In this document: piece after piece, positions 7,169 to 14,731 of the stretch | Layout: each line of letters begins with the position of its first letter | Numbering within the stretch: position 1 is the stretch's first letter | DNA from: a virus | Virus record (IMG/VR): IMGVR_UViG_3300031269_000089 | Span: 1 to 23,837 of that record | DNA: 23,837 bases | Strand: one strand, 5' to 3' | Notes under the pieces: generated by a model | Told to the model about the DNA's origin: nothing | The model's input: the letters and a program-made list of their open reading frames with translations, nothing else | The model's database searches: none | Made by a program: the position numbers and the translations under genes

Positions 7169-8262
7169 CTTAGGAAAACTCTTGAAAACTCGCCAATGGA
7201 GTGTCTGTATTGAAGATAAGCGTACTTCTCATGCTCTGTCAAAAAATTAGCGGGAGTTAATTTAGCACCCTCTTTTACTGGCGTGCCATAAATACCACCA
7301 ATAGCATTGGCTAGCTTATATAACGGTCGGCCCTGTATTCCAGTTCTTTCAGTCATTCTGTAATCAACATACGGAATGATGTCTGGTCTTATAAGGCTTG
7401 CGTCTTTCTGCATAATCGCTTGGAACTCATCAGGTCTGAGAACTCCGACCGCCTCGTGGATTGTTTGTAGAGCCTCACCTCTAGACAAATCATTGGTGGC
7501 CGATATTACTTCTGGCCTGAGTACTGAACGACCCTCTGCGACATTTCCTCCAACATCCTCTTTCTTGATATCAGCCAGCTTGCTAATATTGTTTTGAAGC
7601 GATGCGACTTTTCTTAAAACTGTAGATGCTGGATCTGCGGCAATAACCACGATTGATATATCTACAAATCTTGGTTTTGGATTTTTAGCATAAACCTGTC
7701 TGCCGTCCGACAGAACCTTTAGCATCATCCCCCGAAGGTGATTGCAGTACGACATTCTCGTATTTGCCTGATTGCCACAAATAGAGCACACATCATGCTT
7801 AACCTTTGCGCCCATACTGGTGGAAATCATTCCTCCAGAAGCGAACTTTTTAAGGTCTGCTGCTATCTTCTCTCTAGGAGCGCGCACAATAAGATCGACA
7901 ACGTCCATGGGGTCGTTATACGCCGACGCCATAACATCACCGATGGCGTTTCTAGGATCTTTGTTTTGGTGGTGTCTAAAGAGGTGGGCGTGCTTCTCAA
8001 AGCTTTCGTGGTGAGCCTTTAGTTCATCTCGACCAAACCAGTCCCCATTGTTATTTGGGCCATAGACCTCACCTGCACCCAAAGCTCTATCATACAAGTA
8101 TGCATAGTTTGGGTCAGGGTTTCGCTCGATATCTTGTATGAGATGGGCGAGCTTCTCGGGAACGTGGGTGTCCAGTCTGGCTAATTTATTGAGACCGTTT
8201 GAGGAGATATCAATGAAGCCAGTTTCTGTGTCACCAAATGAGTCGAAATTCTTGTAAATCAT
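7165..8262 (-). CDS. Prohead maturation protease (serine protease-like)
   Basis: A 365-residue protein that probably cleaves scaffold and capsid proteins inside the prohead. Residues 65-155 match the layout of phage prohead proteases of the herpesvirus-assemblin type. They contain NNGDWFGRDEL, a helix with HLFRHHQN (candidate catalytic H97 or H98), a strand IGDVMASAY, and GGMISTSMGAKV with candidate nucleophile S147 or S149. Directly after it, C159-x2-C162 and C173-x-H175 form a probable zinc site. The long C-terminal part (200-365) contains several K-x-A motifs (RKVAS, SKLAD, QKDAS, YKLAN) and may be a self-cleaved region. The start shares a base with the stop of the previous gene (TAATG). 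It lies upstream of scaffold and capsid candidates, as expected. Confidence 0.75.
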   Translation of the reverse strand: MIYKNFDSFGDTETGFIDISSNGLNKLARLDTHVPEKLAHLIQDIERNPDPNYAYLYDRALGAGEVYGPNNNGDWFGRDELKAHHESFEKHAHLFRHHQNKDPRNAIGDVMASAYNDPMDVVDLIVRAPREKIAADLKKFASGGMISTSMGAKVKHDVCSICGNQANTRMSYCNHLRGMMLKVLSDGRQVYAKNPKPRFVDISIVVIAADPASTVLRKVASLQNNISKLADIKKEDVGGNVAEGRSVLRPEVISATNDLSRGEALQTIHEAVGVLRPDEFQAIMQKDASLIRPDIIPYVDYRMTERTGIQGRPLYKLANAIGGIYGTPVKEGAKLTPANFLTEHEKYAYLQYRHSIGEFSRVFLR

Positions 8263-8696
8263 TACCCTAACTCATATTGAGCTTCTTCGCGTTGTTTCTG
8301 GTTGCGATACTTCTTGTACGCTAGACCCATTCCGATACCAGCTGTTGCAAGACCGGCTCCGATTCCCATGTTCTTTTTCGTGAAAAGGGTAGGAGATTGA
8401 CCTCTTACCTGGGTTTGCATTGGATCTCCACCTCCACCTCCACCGGATCGCCTGGGCTTCTTCTTGTCTTGCGCATAGTTAATATCGAGCTTTCCACCTG
8501 GAAGTAGAGTGTTCAATATTGACGCTTTGGCTGTCGAGGTTGCATTCAACGCTCTATCCGACATTCGACCTATAACTCTGCTGGGCGAAGTTGTTCTAGT
8601 CTTCGAGGTTCGAGAGGCGGGACCCATCAATACTCCTTGGTGTCTCTTTCTCTTTCTGCCCCTTATGGCGGCACTTTTTTCCATTAACGATTTCAT
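8262..8696 (-). CDS. Small basic protein with C-terminal glycine-zipper segment
   Basis: A 144-residue protein. AAGGA lies just upstream of the ATG. The N-terminus is MKSLMEKSAAIRGRKRKR, then a basic, Ser/Thr-rich region, a run of six glycines (85-90), and a glycine/alanine segment at 111-127 (GIGAGLATAGIGMGLAY) followed by KKYRNQKQREE. That last segment is hydrophobic enough to enter a membrane and resembles segments in two other proteins of this operon. It sits next to the protease. It may be a minor head protein or an internal protein released with the DNA. No family was recognised, so function is not assigned. Confidence 0.6.
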   Translation of the reverse strand: MKSLMEKSAAIRGRKRKRHQGVLMGPASRTSKTRTTSPSRVIGRMSDRALNATSTAKASILNTLLPGGKLDINYAQDKKKPRRSGGGGGGDPMQTQVRGQSPTLFTKKNMGIGAGLATAGIGMGLAYKKYRNQKQREEAQYELG

Positions 8697-8707
8697 GCTA
8701 TCTATCC

Positions 8708-9547
8708 TTAGTTGTCTAAAACTGAATTCATGCTATTAATCAAGCCTTGATACTGGTTACTTGATCCCCTTTTGGCAAAATCAACACCAGCGCTAAGGGA
8801 TTGATTGGTGATGCCCTCAAGAGACCTCGAAAGACCTCCCTTACCTCTAGTCTCTTGCACACTTGCAAGATCTTTAACAAATTCATGAGGAGCCATATGT
8901 GTCTGTTGGGCTCTTTGCAAGTAACTTCTTGCTGTAGTTATATTGCCTGCAATATCAGGAGAGAATCTCTGAAGCACTTCAAAATTCTCTCTATCTTGTC
9001 TCGATCTCGTTAAATCTGGATATTCTTTCTTTAGTCTATTCCATATTCTTTCGGTTTCGACCTTTTGGTAGAGCTTGTTAGCTCCGTGAATGCCACCGAC
9101 GATAATAGCGCCAGCCCCCGCAGTCGCTAACGTGCCACCCATAATCTGACCCAAGCCTGGAGCAACCGATCCACGAGAAGATTGTCCGTACGATGGCCGT
9201 CCCCGGCGGTTAGCAATTTTTTCTAGCTCTTTCATATCGCTGTGTGTCTCTTTCAGTGAAGCTGTAAGCTCTTTTACAACTGGTGCGGTTGGTGCGCTAT
9301 TAGTTCCAAAGCCCTTCTTAGCAGATACGTTACCTTTTCTGGCAGCACGCATTTTACTAACACCTCCACCAGCGGTCGCTAACGTACCGCCTCCAACTCT
9401 TGCCAGTCTCTGAGCTTTTGTTTCCCCAACAAACATTCCGGCAATTGGAATTTTTTGCATAGACCTTGTAGCAGCTTCTCCTGCAGCCATGTGAACCCCC
9501 TTGCCTATCACCTTCTTGAGTATAGCTTTTTTATATAAGGTATTCAC
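8708..9547 (-). CDS. Glycine-zipper virion protein candidate
   Basis: About 279 residues. I favour the GTG at 9547 as start, because AGAGG lies six bases upstream. The ATG two codons earlier touches that same site. GGTLATAG occurs twice (near residues 56-63 and 139-146 counting from the ATG). The second copy begins a hydrophobic glycine/alanine segment (GAGAIIVGGIHGA) followed by NKLYQK. The rest is basic and helical, with ELEKIANRRG in the middle and a Ser/Gln-rich C-terminus. The 5' end overlaps the preceding gene. Its composition resembles internal or ejection proteins, but this is inference and no known family is recognised. Confidence 0.55.
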   Translation of the reverse strand: MNTLYKKAILKKVIGKGVHMAAGEAATRSMQKIPIAGMFVGETKAQRLARVGGGTLATAGGGVSKMRAARKGNVSAKKGFGTNSAPTAPVVKELTASLKETHSDMKELEKIANRRGRPSYGQSSRGSVAPGLGQIMGGTLATAGAGAIIVGGIHGANKLYQKVETERIWNRLKKEYPDLTRSRQDRENFEVLQRFSPDIAGNITTARSYLQRAQQTHMAPHEFVKDLASVQETRGKGGLSRSLEGITNQSLSAGVDFAKRGSSNQYQGLINSMNSVLDN

Positions 9548-10307
9548 GAGCATCCTCTTTAGCTTGTCTAATTTCCTCTAAAACCTCTTCTACTTCTTGC
9601 TCAGCAGCCCCAATACCAGAGCGCATTTCCTCTATATCGTAAGCTAACTTCACCACCTCATTGTTGAAATCTAAATCAAACTCAAAGTCTGCACTGGCGA
9701 TTTTGTGCCCCCACTCTTCTAGCTGGCCCCTAACCCCATTAATAACATCTTGAGATGGAAGTTGGTTAAATACCTCAACCGGCGTACCTGCTAGCATTTG
9801 ATTTGCAGCACACTTCTCAAACTTTCTAATCATATCGTCGAGAGCCATTTCAATTCTAGCCAGCTTGCTTTTCTTTTTTGATAGCTTGAGTTTGAGCATG
9901 GACAGTATACTCATGGCAATACCAGCATCTGCCGGCTTCTTACCCATGTAGTCCTCTATTCTCGTCTCGCTCTCTCTGGATGGTGGTACATCCAAAGGGG
10001 ACAGATTGAGTTTTTCTTCTACACGCTGAGGAAGGCTTGGCACAGCTGAAGGCTGCTTAGACTTTAGAACCGCAATAACATTTGCTGTTTTGATTGCAGG
10101 GAATGTAAAGTGGGGATCTAGATCATTTTTAACAGCTTCTTTCTGCAAGCCCACAATAATGTTACGATTGGTACGTTCAACTATACGCTCAATGGAATGA
10201 GCGCTTAGGTTTTCCCGTGATGCTATTTTGGCAAGCTCTTGCTCTAAATTAGAGTCGTTGTCATCAAAAAAGATCGCGGTCAAATTTTTGGCTGTTTTCG
10301 AAATCAT
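9531..10307 (-). CDS. Helical head-region protein rich in K-x-A motifs, unknown
   Basis: A 258-residue protein and the first gene of the capsid-region operon. The ATG at 10307 has AGGAGA at good spacing. It is mostly helical, with a proline-rich break near 86-112, a basic helix (138-150) and an acidic coiled-coil C-terminus (220-258). Nine of about 22 lysines are in K-x-A (for example LAKIAS, LQKEAV, FEKCAA, HKIASA, VKLAYD). The motif load and acidic helices suggest a core or scaffold-type protein processed by the protease encoded further down. It shares no sequence signature with a known family that I can identify. Confidence 0.5.
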   Translation of the reverse strand: MISKTAKNLTAIFFDDNDSNLEQELAKIASRENLSAHSIERIVERTNRNIIVGLQKEAVKNDLDPHFTFPAIKTANVIAVLKSKQPSAVPSLPQRVEEKLNLSPLDVPPSRESETRIEDYMGKKPADAGIAMSILSMLKLKLSKKKSKLARIEMALDDMIRKFEKCAANQMLAGTPVEVFNQLPSQDVINGVRGQLEEWGHKIASADFEFDLDFNNEVVKLAYDIEEMRSGIGAAEQEVEEVLEEIRQAKEDAREYLI

Positions 10308-10358
10308 GCAGTTCTCCTATGTGAAAACTGTATCACATCAGTTTTAGGTAAACAAAAA
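10308..10358. promoter_or_regulatory. Divergent intergenic region with inverted repeat
   Basis: These 51 bases separate two divergently read genes and must hold the upstream signals of both, unless transcription enters from elsewhere. They contain a perfect inverted repeat AAAACTG (10324-10330), 8 bases, CAGTTTT (10339-10345). A second overlapping one, TGTGA-N8-TCACA, lies at 10320-10337. No convincing sigma-70 -10/-35 pair was found. A phage-polymerase promoter or an operator is possible. Confidence 0.4.
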
Positions 10359-11327
10359 ATGTCGATCCATCAAGATATACCAGCATTGAATATTCAGATC
10401 CATTTATGCACCGTAGAACGAGTTCATAAGTCGGGTCTCATTGACGCCAGAAGTGACAGAGATAGATTCTTTGAACAGATTAACACAACATACTTTGGAG
10501 CTGAAGGTAATTATGTAACAGGTAGTAGATGTATTGTTGTAACGGATGGTAGCCAATACTTATCACTAGGCCAAATAAACGAGCCCGCACAAGGTGATGA
10601 TGGGACTACTACGATTAAGAATCTCAGAAACGATCTGGCAGAACTTGTAAATGCCAGATCTCTCGTTTCTGTTAACAGTATGGGCATGCAGGCTAAGGTT
10701 GTGGTGTCTCCTGGAGCCGGAGTCGTGCTGGATAGTGGAGACAATGCAATTGTTCATCTCGATCCAGGAAATGCTAAAATAAACGAAATTGCAGATAGAA
10801 AGGAAACAATCACCGTTCCCTTCTTTGCCGATCATGACCATGATGGCGTGGTCGCTCAATCTGAATACAAGTGGAGGACGTTGGCTGATAATCTATCTTG
10901 GGATCGAGATGTAAAAAGAGAGCGCGATGACTCCCTAGATCTAGGTGCGGTATTGACCGCAAAGATAGGCCCGTCACCAAACGTTCTAAATATTGAACAC
11001 AAGTTTAGCGGCGCATTACTCTCCAGTATTGAAATAGGACAGCTAGGTAACATTACGATTAAAGGATCTTCATCTACGGTAGAAGTGTCTCCAATTGGTG
11101 TAAATATTACAACTGGGTCTGGACCTCTTACCGGCCAAATAACTGTTGACTCCGCAGGTAGGCTAAAGTTGGGAAGTAACTCCATAGATCTGCTAGATAC
11201 GATCAGCGACGTTATTCAAGAAATCGAAAATGCACAAGTTGTAACCCTTTTGGGTCCTCAACCTATTATTACGGCACCTCTATTTACTTTGCTTAGAACA
11301 GTTCAGCTAGCTTTAATAAAAGGGTAA
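10359..11327 (+). CDS. Baseplate spike-like protein (OB-fold plus beta-helix candidate)
   Basis: A 322-residue protein. Residues 10-75 form a small beta-barrel-like domain (VERVHKSGLIDARSD, then a strand ending in LGQINEPA), similar in plan to the OB fold of gp5/gpV-type spike proteins. Residues 220-275 are short repeated strands (GNITIKGSSSTVEVSPIGVN, GQITVDSAGRLKLGS), as in a spike beta-helix. The C-terminus has SIDLLDTISDVIQEIENAQ followed by LGPQPIITAP, a tail I associate with baseplate spike proteins of Mu/P2-like phages. Residues 158-169 form a canonical DxDxDG calcium loop. The ATG has only a weak AGG upstream. The role is inferred from fold-like patterns. Confidence 0.5.
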   Translation: MSIHQDIPALNIQIHLCTVERVHKSGLIDARSDRDRFFEQINTTYFGAEGNYVTGSRCIVVTDGSQYLSLGQINEPAQGDDGTTTIKNLRNDLAELVNARSLVSVNSMGMQAKVVVSPGAGVVLDSGDNAIVHLDPGNAKINEIADRKETITVPFFADHDHDGVVAQSEYKWRTLADNLSWDRDVKRERDDSLDLGAVLTAKIGPSPNVLNIEHKFSGALLSSIEIGQLGNITIKGSSSTVEVSPIGVNITTGSGPLTGQITVDSAGRLKLGSNSIDLLDTISDVIQEIENAQVVTLLGPQPIITAPLFTLLRTVQLALIKG

Positions 11328-11389
11328 ATTAGGATAGTTTTCCATCTTGTAATAGAATCTGAATGTGTGAACTCCAATAGGTATAAAAC

Positions 11390-13408
11390 ATGTACAAAAT
11401 AAAAAGAAAGAGCCTGACAAAAATCGCGGGAACGAATATCCCTGAAGATCAGAAGCTTTGGCCAGCCGAAGTGTTGAAGGGTCTTGTGAGCGAGCACCCG
11501 TATATTGACACCGGTAGAATCAAAATCAAGTTTACGAGAATTGAACCGGAAACGAAAACCACAATGGGTAAGATCATTGTAGGTGACGCTGCTGCAATTC
11601 CATTCTCAATCAGAACGAACGATAAGACAAAGAAGTTAGAGCTAGATCCTCTTGACATATTGTATGATGGAGAAAGCTTTCAGCACCTCAATGAAGAGTC
11701 CTTGAGAAGGACTATTGATAGACAGCAGGTGGGAAGACTCGTCAAAAAAGAGGACTCTGTACCACCAAGTAACAGATATATTGGTGATATAACAGGTGAC
11801 GTTACCCCTCTAGAGTGGTCGGCATACCCAAGCGGTTTTGCCGGACCTAGAAGTACGTCTGCCGGTCAGGGTCTGCTTTCATATGTCATCAAAAATCAAG
11901 ATGACGTCAGCAAGCTCTTTAACTTGCTCAATACATACGATGGCATCAACTCGTCTGTAGAGGCAATGGGTCTTAGAGATTCTCTAGAAAATCTTCGTGA
12001 CGGCATGGCCGAGAAGATCCCAACGAAGAGGCTTGCTCATATTATGAAGCGCCCAGAGGGCGGTTTTGCTGTTGCCTTCGATGGTGGCGATACACGGGCC
12101 GTTCGCGCCAAAGAGCTAAAGGTTATGCTGGGTGGTGACTTCCATCCTGTTATGCGTCATGTGATGCAACGGGGTTGGGCAATGATTAGAGACTTTCCTA
12201 CAATAAGAAGCGTTGATAGTGGAGCCTTAGCTGTCGTACCTACCCCAATTGAGTCTGGAGGTAGGTATCTTATTCAGGGTATGGATGGCAAAAAAATGCT
12301 CGCTCTTGTATGCGACCAAATGATCGACTTTGACGGTTCGGTCTTGAAGGTACAAAAGGCTATTTGCGAAGGCTCGCAGTGCTACGCAGAAGGCAAGGCT
12401 ATTCAGGGTTGGAGAGTGCCAAAGAAAATCCCTAGAGCTTTTGACGAATATAAGAGGCAGGGTGCCCTGGTTGTCACTAAAGATTATCCACTTTCATCTT
12501 GTGACACATCATTTCCCATAGGTGTTATCGACACAGGTGTTGAGGGATGTTTTATTGACGAGTCTTGGGGGACCCCAAAAGCAACCCCCTCATTTAAGAT
12601 TGAGAAGCTAATCTGCACTCCGAACGATCCAGATATTATGATCGCCAGGAGAACCGACACTTTAGAAGAAATTGGTCTTGTTATTGTTCCAGCTCTGGTT
12701 CGACCTCAGAAGATACAAGCTCATCACTTTGATAAGAATCTCATGCCTAAGAATTCTTACTACATTCCTGACCATATGTCCTTCGTTGAGACCAACGGTA
12801 AGATGATGATCTCAGATAAACAGGCTATTGTAGAAGGTAGGCCGGAAGCTCTTCTTAGAAAAAATGCAGGTATGTATTATCTGTTCGGTGAAACGGAAGA
12901 CGGTAAGGTCCAGTACACCGACATGTCTCCAGACCAAGCTAGAACAAAGTTGGCATGGTTGGGTGCAACGGACGATGTTATCGAAAAGGCTATGGATATG
13001 AGCACCGGACAAGATATCACACTCGAAGGGCTAAAAGAGGTCGAAGACGTCTTAACAAAGGTCGCCTCCGAAGGTGTGCAGTTTGATCCAATCTGGATCG
13101 AAAGAATTAAGGTCGCTGCAGAAGATGCTATTCAGGGAATTGAAAAAGAGGAAGAGGCTAGAGATCCAAGAACTATTGACTCTATCCTAAGTCTTCAGTT
13201 TGTGAGTCAAGAGAACCTGGAAGATCTGGTTGAGTCTCAGGAGATATTCCAAGAGGCTGAAGATAGACTTGCTCGTCTACTACTGGCCGCCCGCCAAGGA
13301 GAGAAGTCTATTCATGAGCGAGGTGTACAAAGAGCCCTTAAGGGTATTGGTGATGCAAGAAAAAGTCTTAAGACGCTTGAAATAGAACTCGAATCTAGAA
13401 ACAGATGA
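11390..13408 (+). CDS. Large probable virion structural protein, unknown family
   Basis: A 672-residue protein. AGG lies about 8 bases before the ATG in a 62-base gap. The N-terminus MYKIKRKSLTKIAG carries a basic stretch and a K-x-A motif, like the short leaders of neighbouring genes. Residues 45-110 contain strands (GKIIVGDAAAIPFSIR, then LDPLDILYDG). The middle (200-500) is long and mixed alpha/beta. The C-terminal 150 residues are helical and highly charged (LTKVASEG, RIKVAAED, a final coiled coil). It shows no enzyme motif, and no portal signature was found although its place near the terminase would suit a portal. A structural role is likely; the exact part is unknown. Confidence 0.6.
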   Translation: MYKIKRKSLTKIAGTNIPEDQKLWPAEVLKGLVSEHPYIDTGRIKIKFTRIEPETKTTMGKIIVGDAAAIPFSIRTNDKTKKLELDPLDILYDGESFQHLNEESLRRTIDRQQVGRLVKKEDSVPPSNRYIGDITGDVTPLEWSAYPSGFAGPRSTSAGQGLLSYVIKNQDDVSKLFNLLNTYDGINSSVEAMGLRDSLENLRDGMAEKIPTKRLAHIMKRPEGGFAVAFDGGDTRAVRAKELKVMLGGDFHPVMRHVMQRGWAMIRDFPTIRSVDSGALAVVPTPIESGGRYLIQGMDGKKMLALVCDQMIDFDGSVLKVQKAICEGSQCYAEGKAIQGWRVPKKIPRAFDEYKRQGALVVTKDYPLSSCDTSFPIGVIDTGVEGCFIDESWGTPKATPSFKIEKLICTPNDPDIMIARRTDTLEEIGLVIVPALVRPQKIQAHHFDKNLMPKNSYYIPDHMSFVETNGKMMISDKQAIVEGRPEALLRKNAGMYYLFGETEDGKVQYTDMSPDQARTKLAWLGATDDVIEKAMDMSTGQDITLEGLKEVEDVLTKVASEGVQFDPIWIERIKVAAEDAIQGIEKEEEARDPRTIDSILSLQFVSQENLEDLVESQEIFQEAEDRLARLLLAARQGEKSIHERGVQRALKGIGDARKSLKTLEIELESRNR

Positions 13409-13623
13409 GAGTATTGATCAAGATTGCTGAAGCTTATGCAGGAGGGGCGAGTGGATCTGGAAGTGGCGGAACTGGTGATTCTGGGGGCGGTGCTCACAGT
13501 GGGTCTAAATCCAGCACGAACGACGTATCTCATGCTGGAAGAAACGGTCCTTTCTACTCTCTCACACTTAAGATGTGTCCTCCGGGACAAGTGAGACGTA
13601 AGGGAAAATGCGTCAAAAAATAA
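13405..13623 (+). CDS. Small Gly/Ser-rich protein with MRVLIKIA leader
   Basis: A 72-residue protein whose start overlaps the stop of the large gene before it (ATGA), so it is probably translated by coupling. It begins MRVLIKIAEAYAGG, closely like the MKxLMKIA leaders of other genes here. Residues 13-45 are nearly all Gly, Ser, Thr and Ala. The C-terminus MCPPGQVRRKGKCVKK is basic, with two cysteines that could pair. There is no recognisable function. The shared leader and operon position argue that it is real and not a chance frame. Confidence 0.55.
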   Translation: MRVLIKIAEAYAGGASGSGSGGTGDSGGGAHSGSKSSTNDVSHAGRNGPFYSLTLKMCPPGQVRRKGKCVKK

Positions 13624-13710
13624 CAGATGTAGTACGTTCATTCTGAAAAAAGCAAAATCTTTGATAGTATATATTGGAGAACTACACATACATCTAACAA
13701 GATCGCCAAA
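13624..13710 (+). promoter_or_regulatory. Intergenic gap with possible promoter, weak evidence
   Basis: An AT-rich 87-base gap, the longest in the window. It holds TTGATAGTATATATTGGAG near 13661-13679, which could contain a -10-like TATATT, but no convincing -35 at normal spacing. The start ATG at 13711 has no good ribosome binding site: the GGAG at 13676-13679 is about 30 bases away. AGATGTA (13625-13631) and TACATCT (13689-13695) could pair but are far apart. Confidence 0.2.
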
Positions 13711-14466
13711 ATGAATCAAGCCCTCATAGAAAGAGTACCGAGAGTCCCGCACTGGCGCTGGGTGATGCATTGTGGCAAGTCGCACGATGATTACAACGAG
13801 CCGTTTGCTCAACTTCAAAGATACGTAGATGAGGAAGAGATTGACTTGAGTCTTAGTGCTTTAGTTGAACCTACACCCGATGTAAAAAGGGCTATATCGA
13901 TATACCTAACCGAGCCTCCGATTCGAGAAACAATCGAATCAATGCTCTACGAAAGGTGTTCTAAAAAACTAATCTCAGACGCTCTCTTTCATAAGTATAA
14001 AGAGGCTATTTCTGAGAATGTTGTTCGTCAGTACTCAAAGTATTTTTATGATACTGAGATAATGAACAACTATGAAATGGCCAAGTACTTCGAGAGGTCT
14101 GGTCAGAAAATACCTAAAGCCCCTCCTGTGCCAGGGCATATGAAAGAGGGTTACATTGCCTTTAAGAATGGGGTTGAGACGAAGCTCGACCCACAGCAAG
14201 CTATGATGCATATGTTCCAAACATCATTCTTCAGGGCACAAGAGTTGTCTGAGTATGGCTGGGTGGCAGATGACAAGATTATTAAATTTCAAAAAAGCGC
14301 AATGGATATACTTAAGACCATGCGTGAAGGAGAGATGGATCAACCAATACCGGAAGAGTTTATCTACGAAGTAGAGTATCCCTCAGAGACCTCCATAGAT
14401 GTGTCTGAACTCGATGATTATGACCCAGAAGATGACCCTAACGAAGAGGACTTAGAAGATGTCTGA
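13711..14466 (+). CDS. Acidic-tailed protein beside terminase, possible small terminase
   Basis: A 251-residue protein. Residues 55-125 are helical, with ERCSKKLISDALFHKYKEAI and then ENVVRQYSKYFYDTEIMNNY, a pattern compatible with a helix-turn-helix or helical DNA-binding domain. The last 30 residues are extremely acidic (SELDDYDPEDDPNEEDLEDV). Small terminase subunits often have an N-terminal DNA-binding part and an acidic tail, and the gene lies next to the large terminase gene, though on the opposite strand. This makes small terminase a possibility only. The start has no good ribosome binding site, so an alternative start was considered, but none in frame is better. Confidence 0.4.
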   Translation: MNQALIERVPRVPHWRWVMHCGKSHDDYNEPFAQLQRYVDEEEIDLSLSALVEPTPDVKRAISIYLTEPPIRETIESMLYERCSKKLISDALFHKYKEAISENVVRQYSKYFYDTEIMNNYEMAKYFERSGQKIPKAPPVPGHMKEGYIAFKNGVETKLDPQQAMMHMFQTSFFRAQELSEYGWVADDKIIKFQKSAMDILKTMREGEMDQPIPEEFIYEVEYPSETSIDVSELDDYDPEDDPNEEDLEDV

Positions 14467-14731
14467 TGACGTAAATATCCCAGCTCTACCTAACAGCAAC
14501 AAGTCAGGCGATAGCACTGAAGCTCCATTCGAGAGAGAAGGTGAACTGGATCACACGCTAGATGTGGATTTGGGTGACGGCACTTTCGGTGAAACGAGGA
14601 GAGCGATCGCAGGCCTAACTGGTGACTGGAAGCCCGGTAAGGTACACCTTGATGTAGATTGGGACGATCCCAATACCTACGATGAAGATTGGGGTGGTGG
14701 CTGGGACGATGCTATAATCTACGACGACTAA
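14459..14731 (+). CDS. Small, strongly acidic protein, unknown
   Basis: A 90-residue protein that starts inside the end of the previous gene (8-base overlap), with AGAGGA about ten bases upstream. It is rich in Asp and Glu throughout, with DVDWDDPNTYDEDWGGGWDD near the end. No domain was recognised. Its stop codon overlaps the stop codon of the convergent terminase gene. The composition would suit a DNA mimic or a partner of a basic protein, but nothing in the sequence proves it. Confidence 0.5.
   Translation: MSDDVNIPALPNSNKSGDSTEAPFEREGELDHTLDVDLGDGTFGETRRAIAGLTGDWKPGKVHLDVDWDDPNTYDEDWGGGWDDAIIYDD

Noticed and set aside
10320-10337. CRP binding site (TGTGA...TCACA)
   Set aside because: The spacer is 8 bases and not the 6 required for CRP. 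The halves overlap a different, longer inverted repeat, so I keep only the general inverted-repeat observation.
13625-13695. Paired AGATGTA and TACATCT as a terminator or riboswitch
   Set aside because: There are only seven pairs separated by 57 bases, with no T tract and no supporting stems. Chance is a sufficient explanation.
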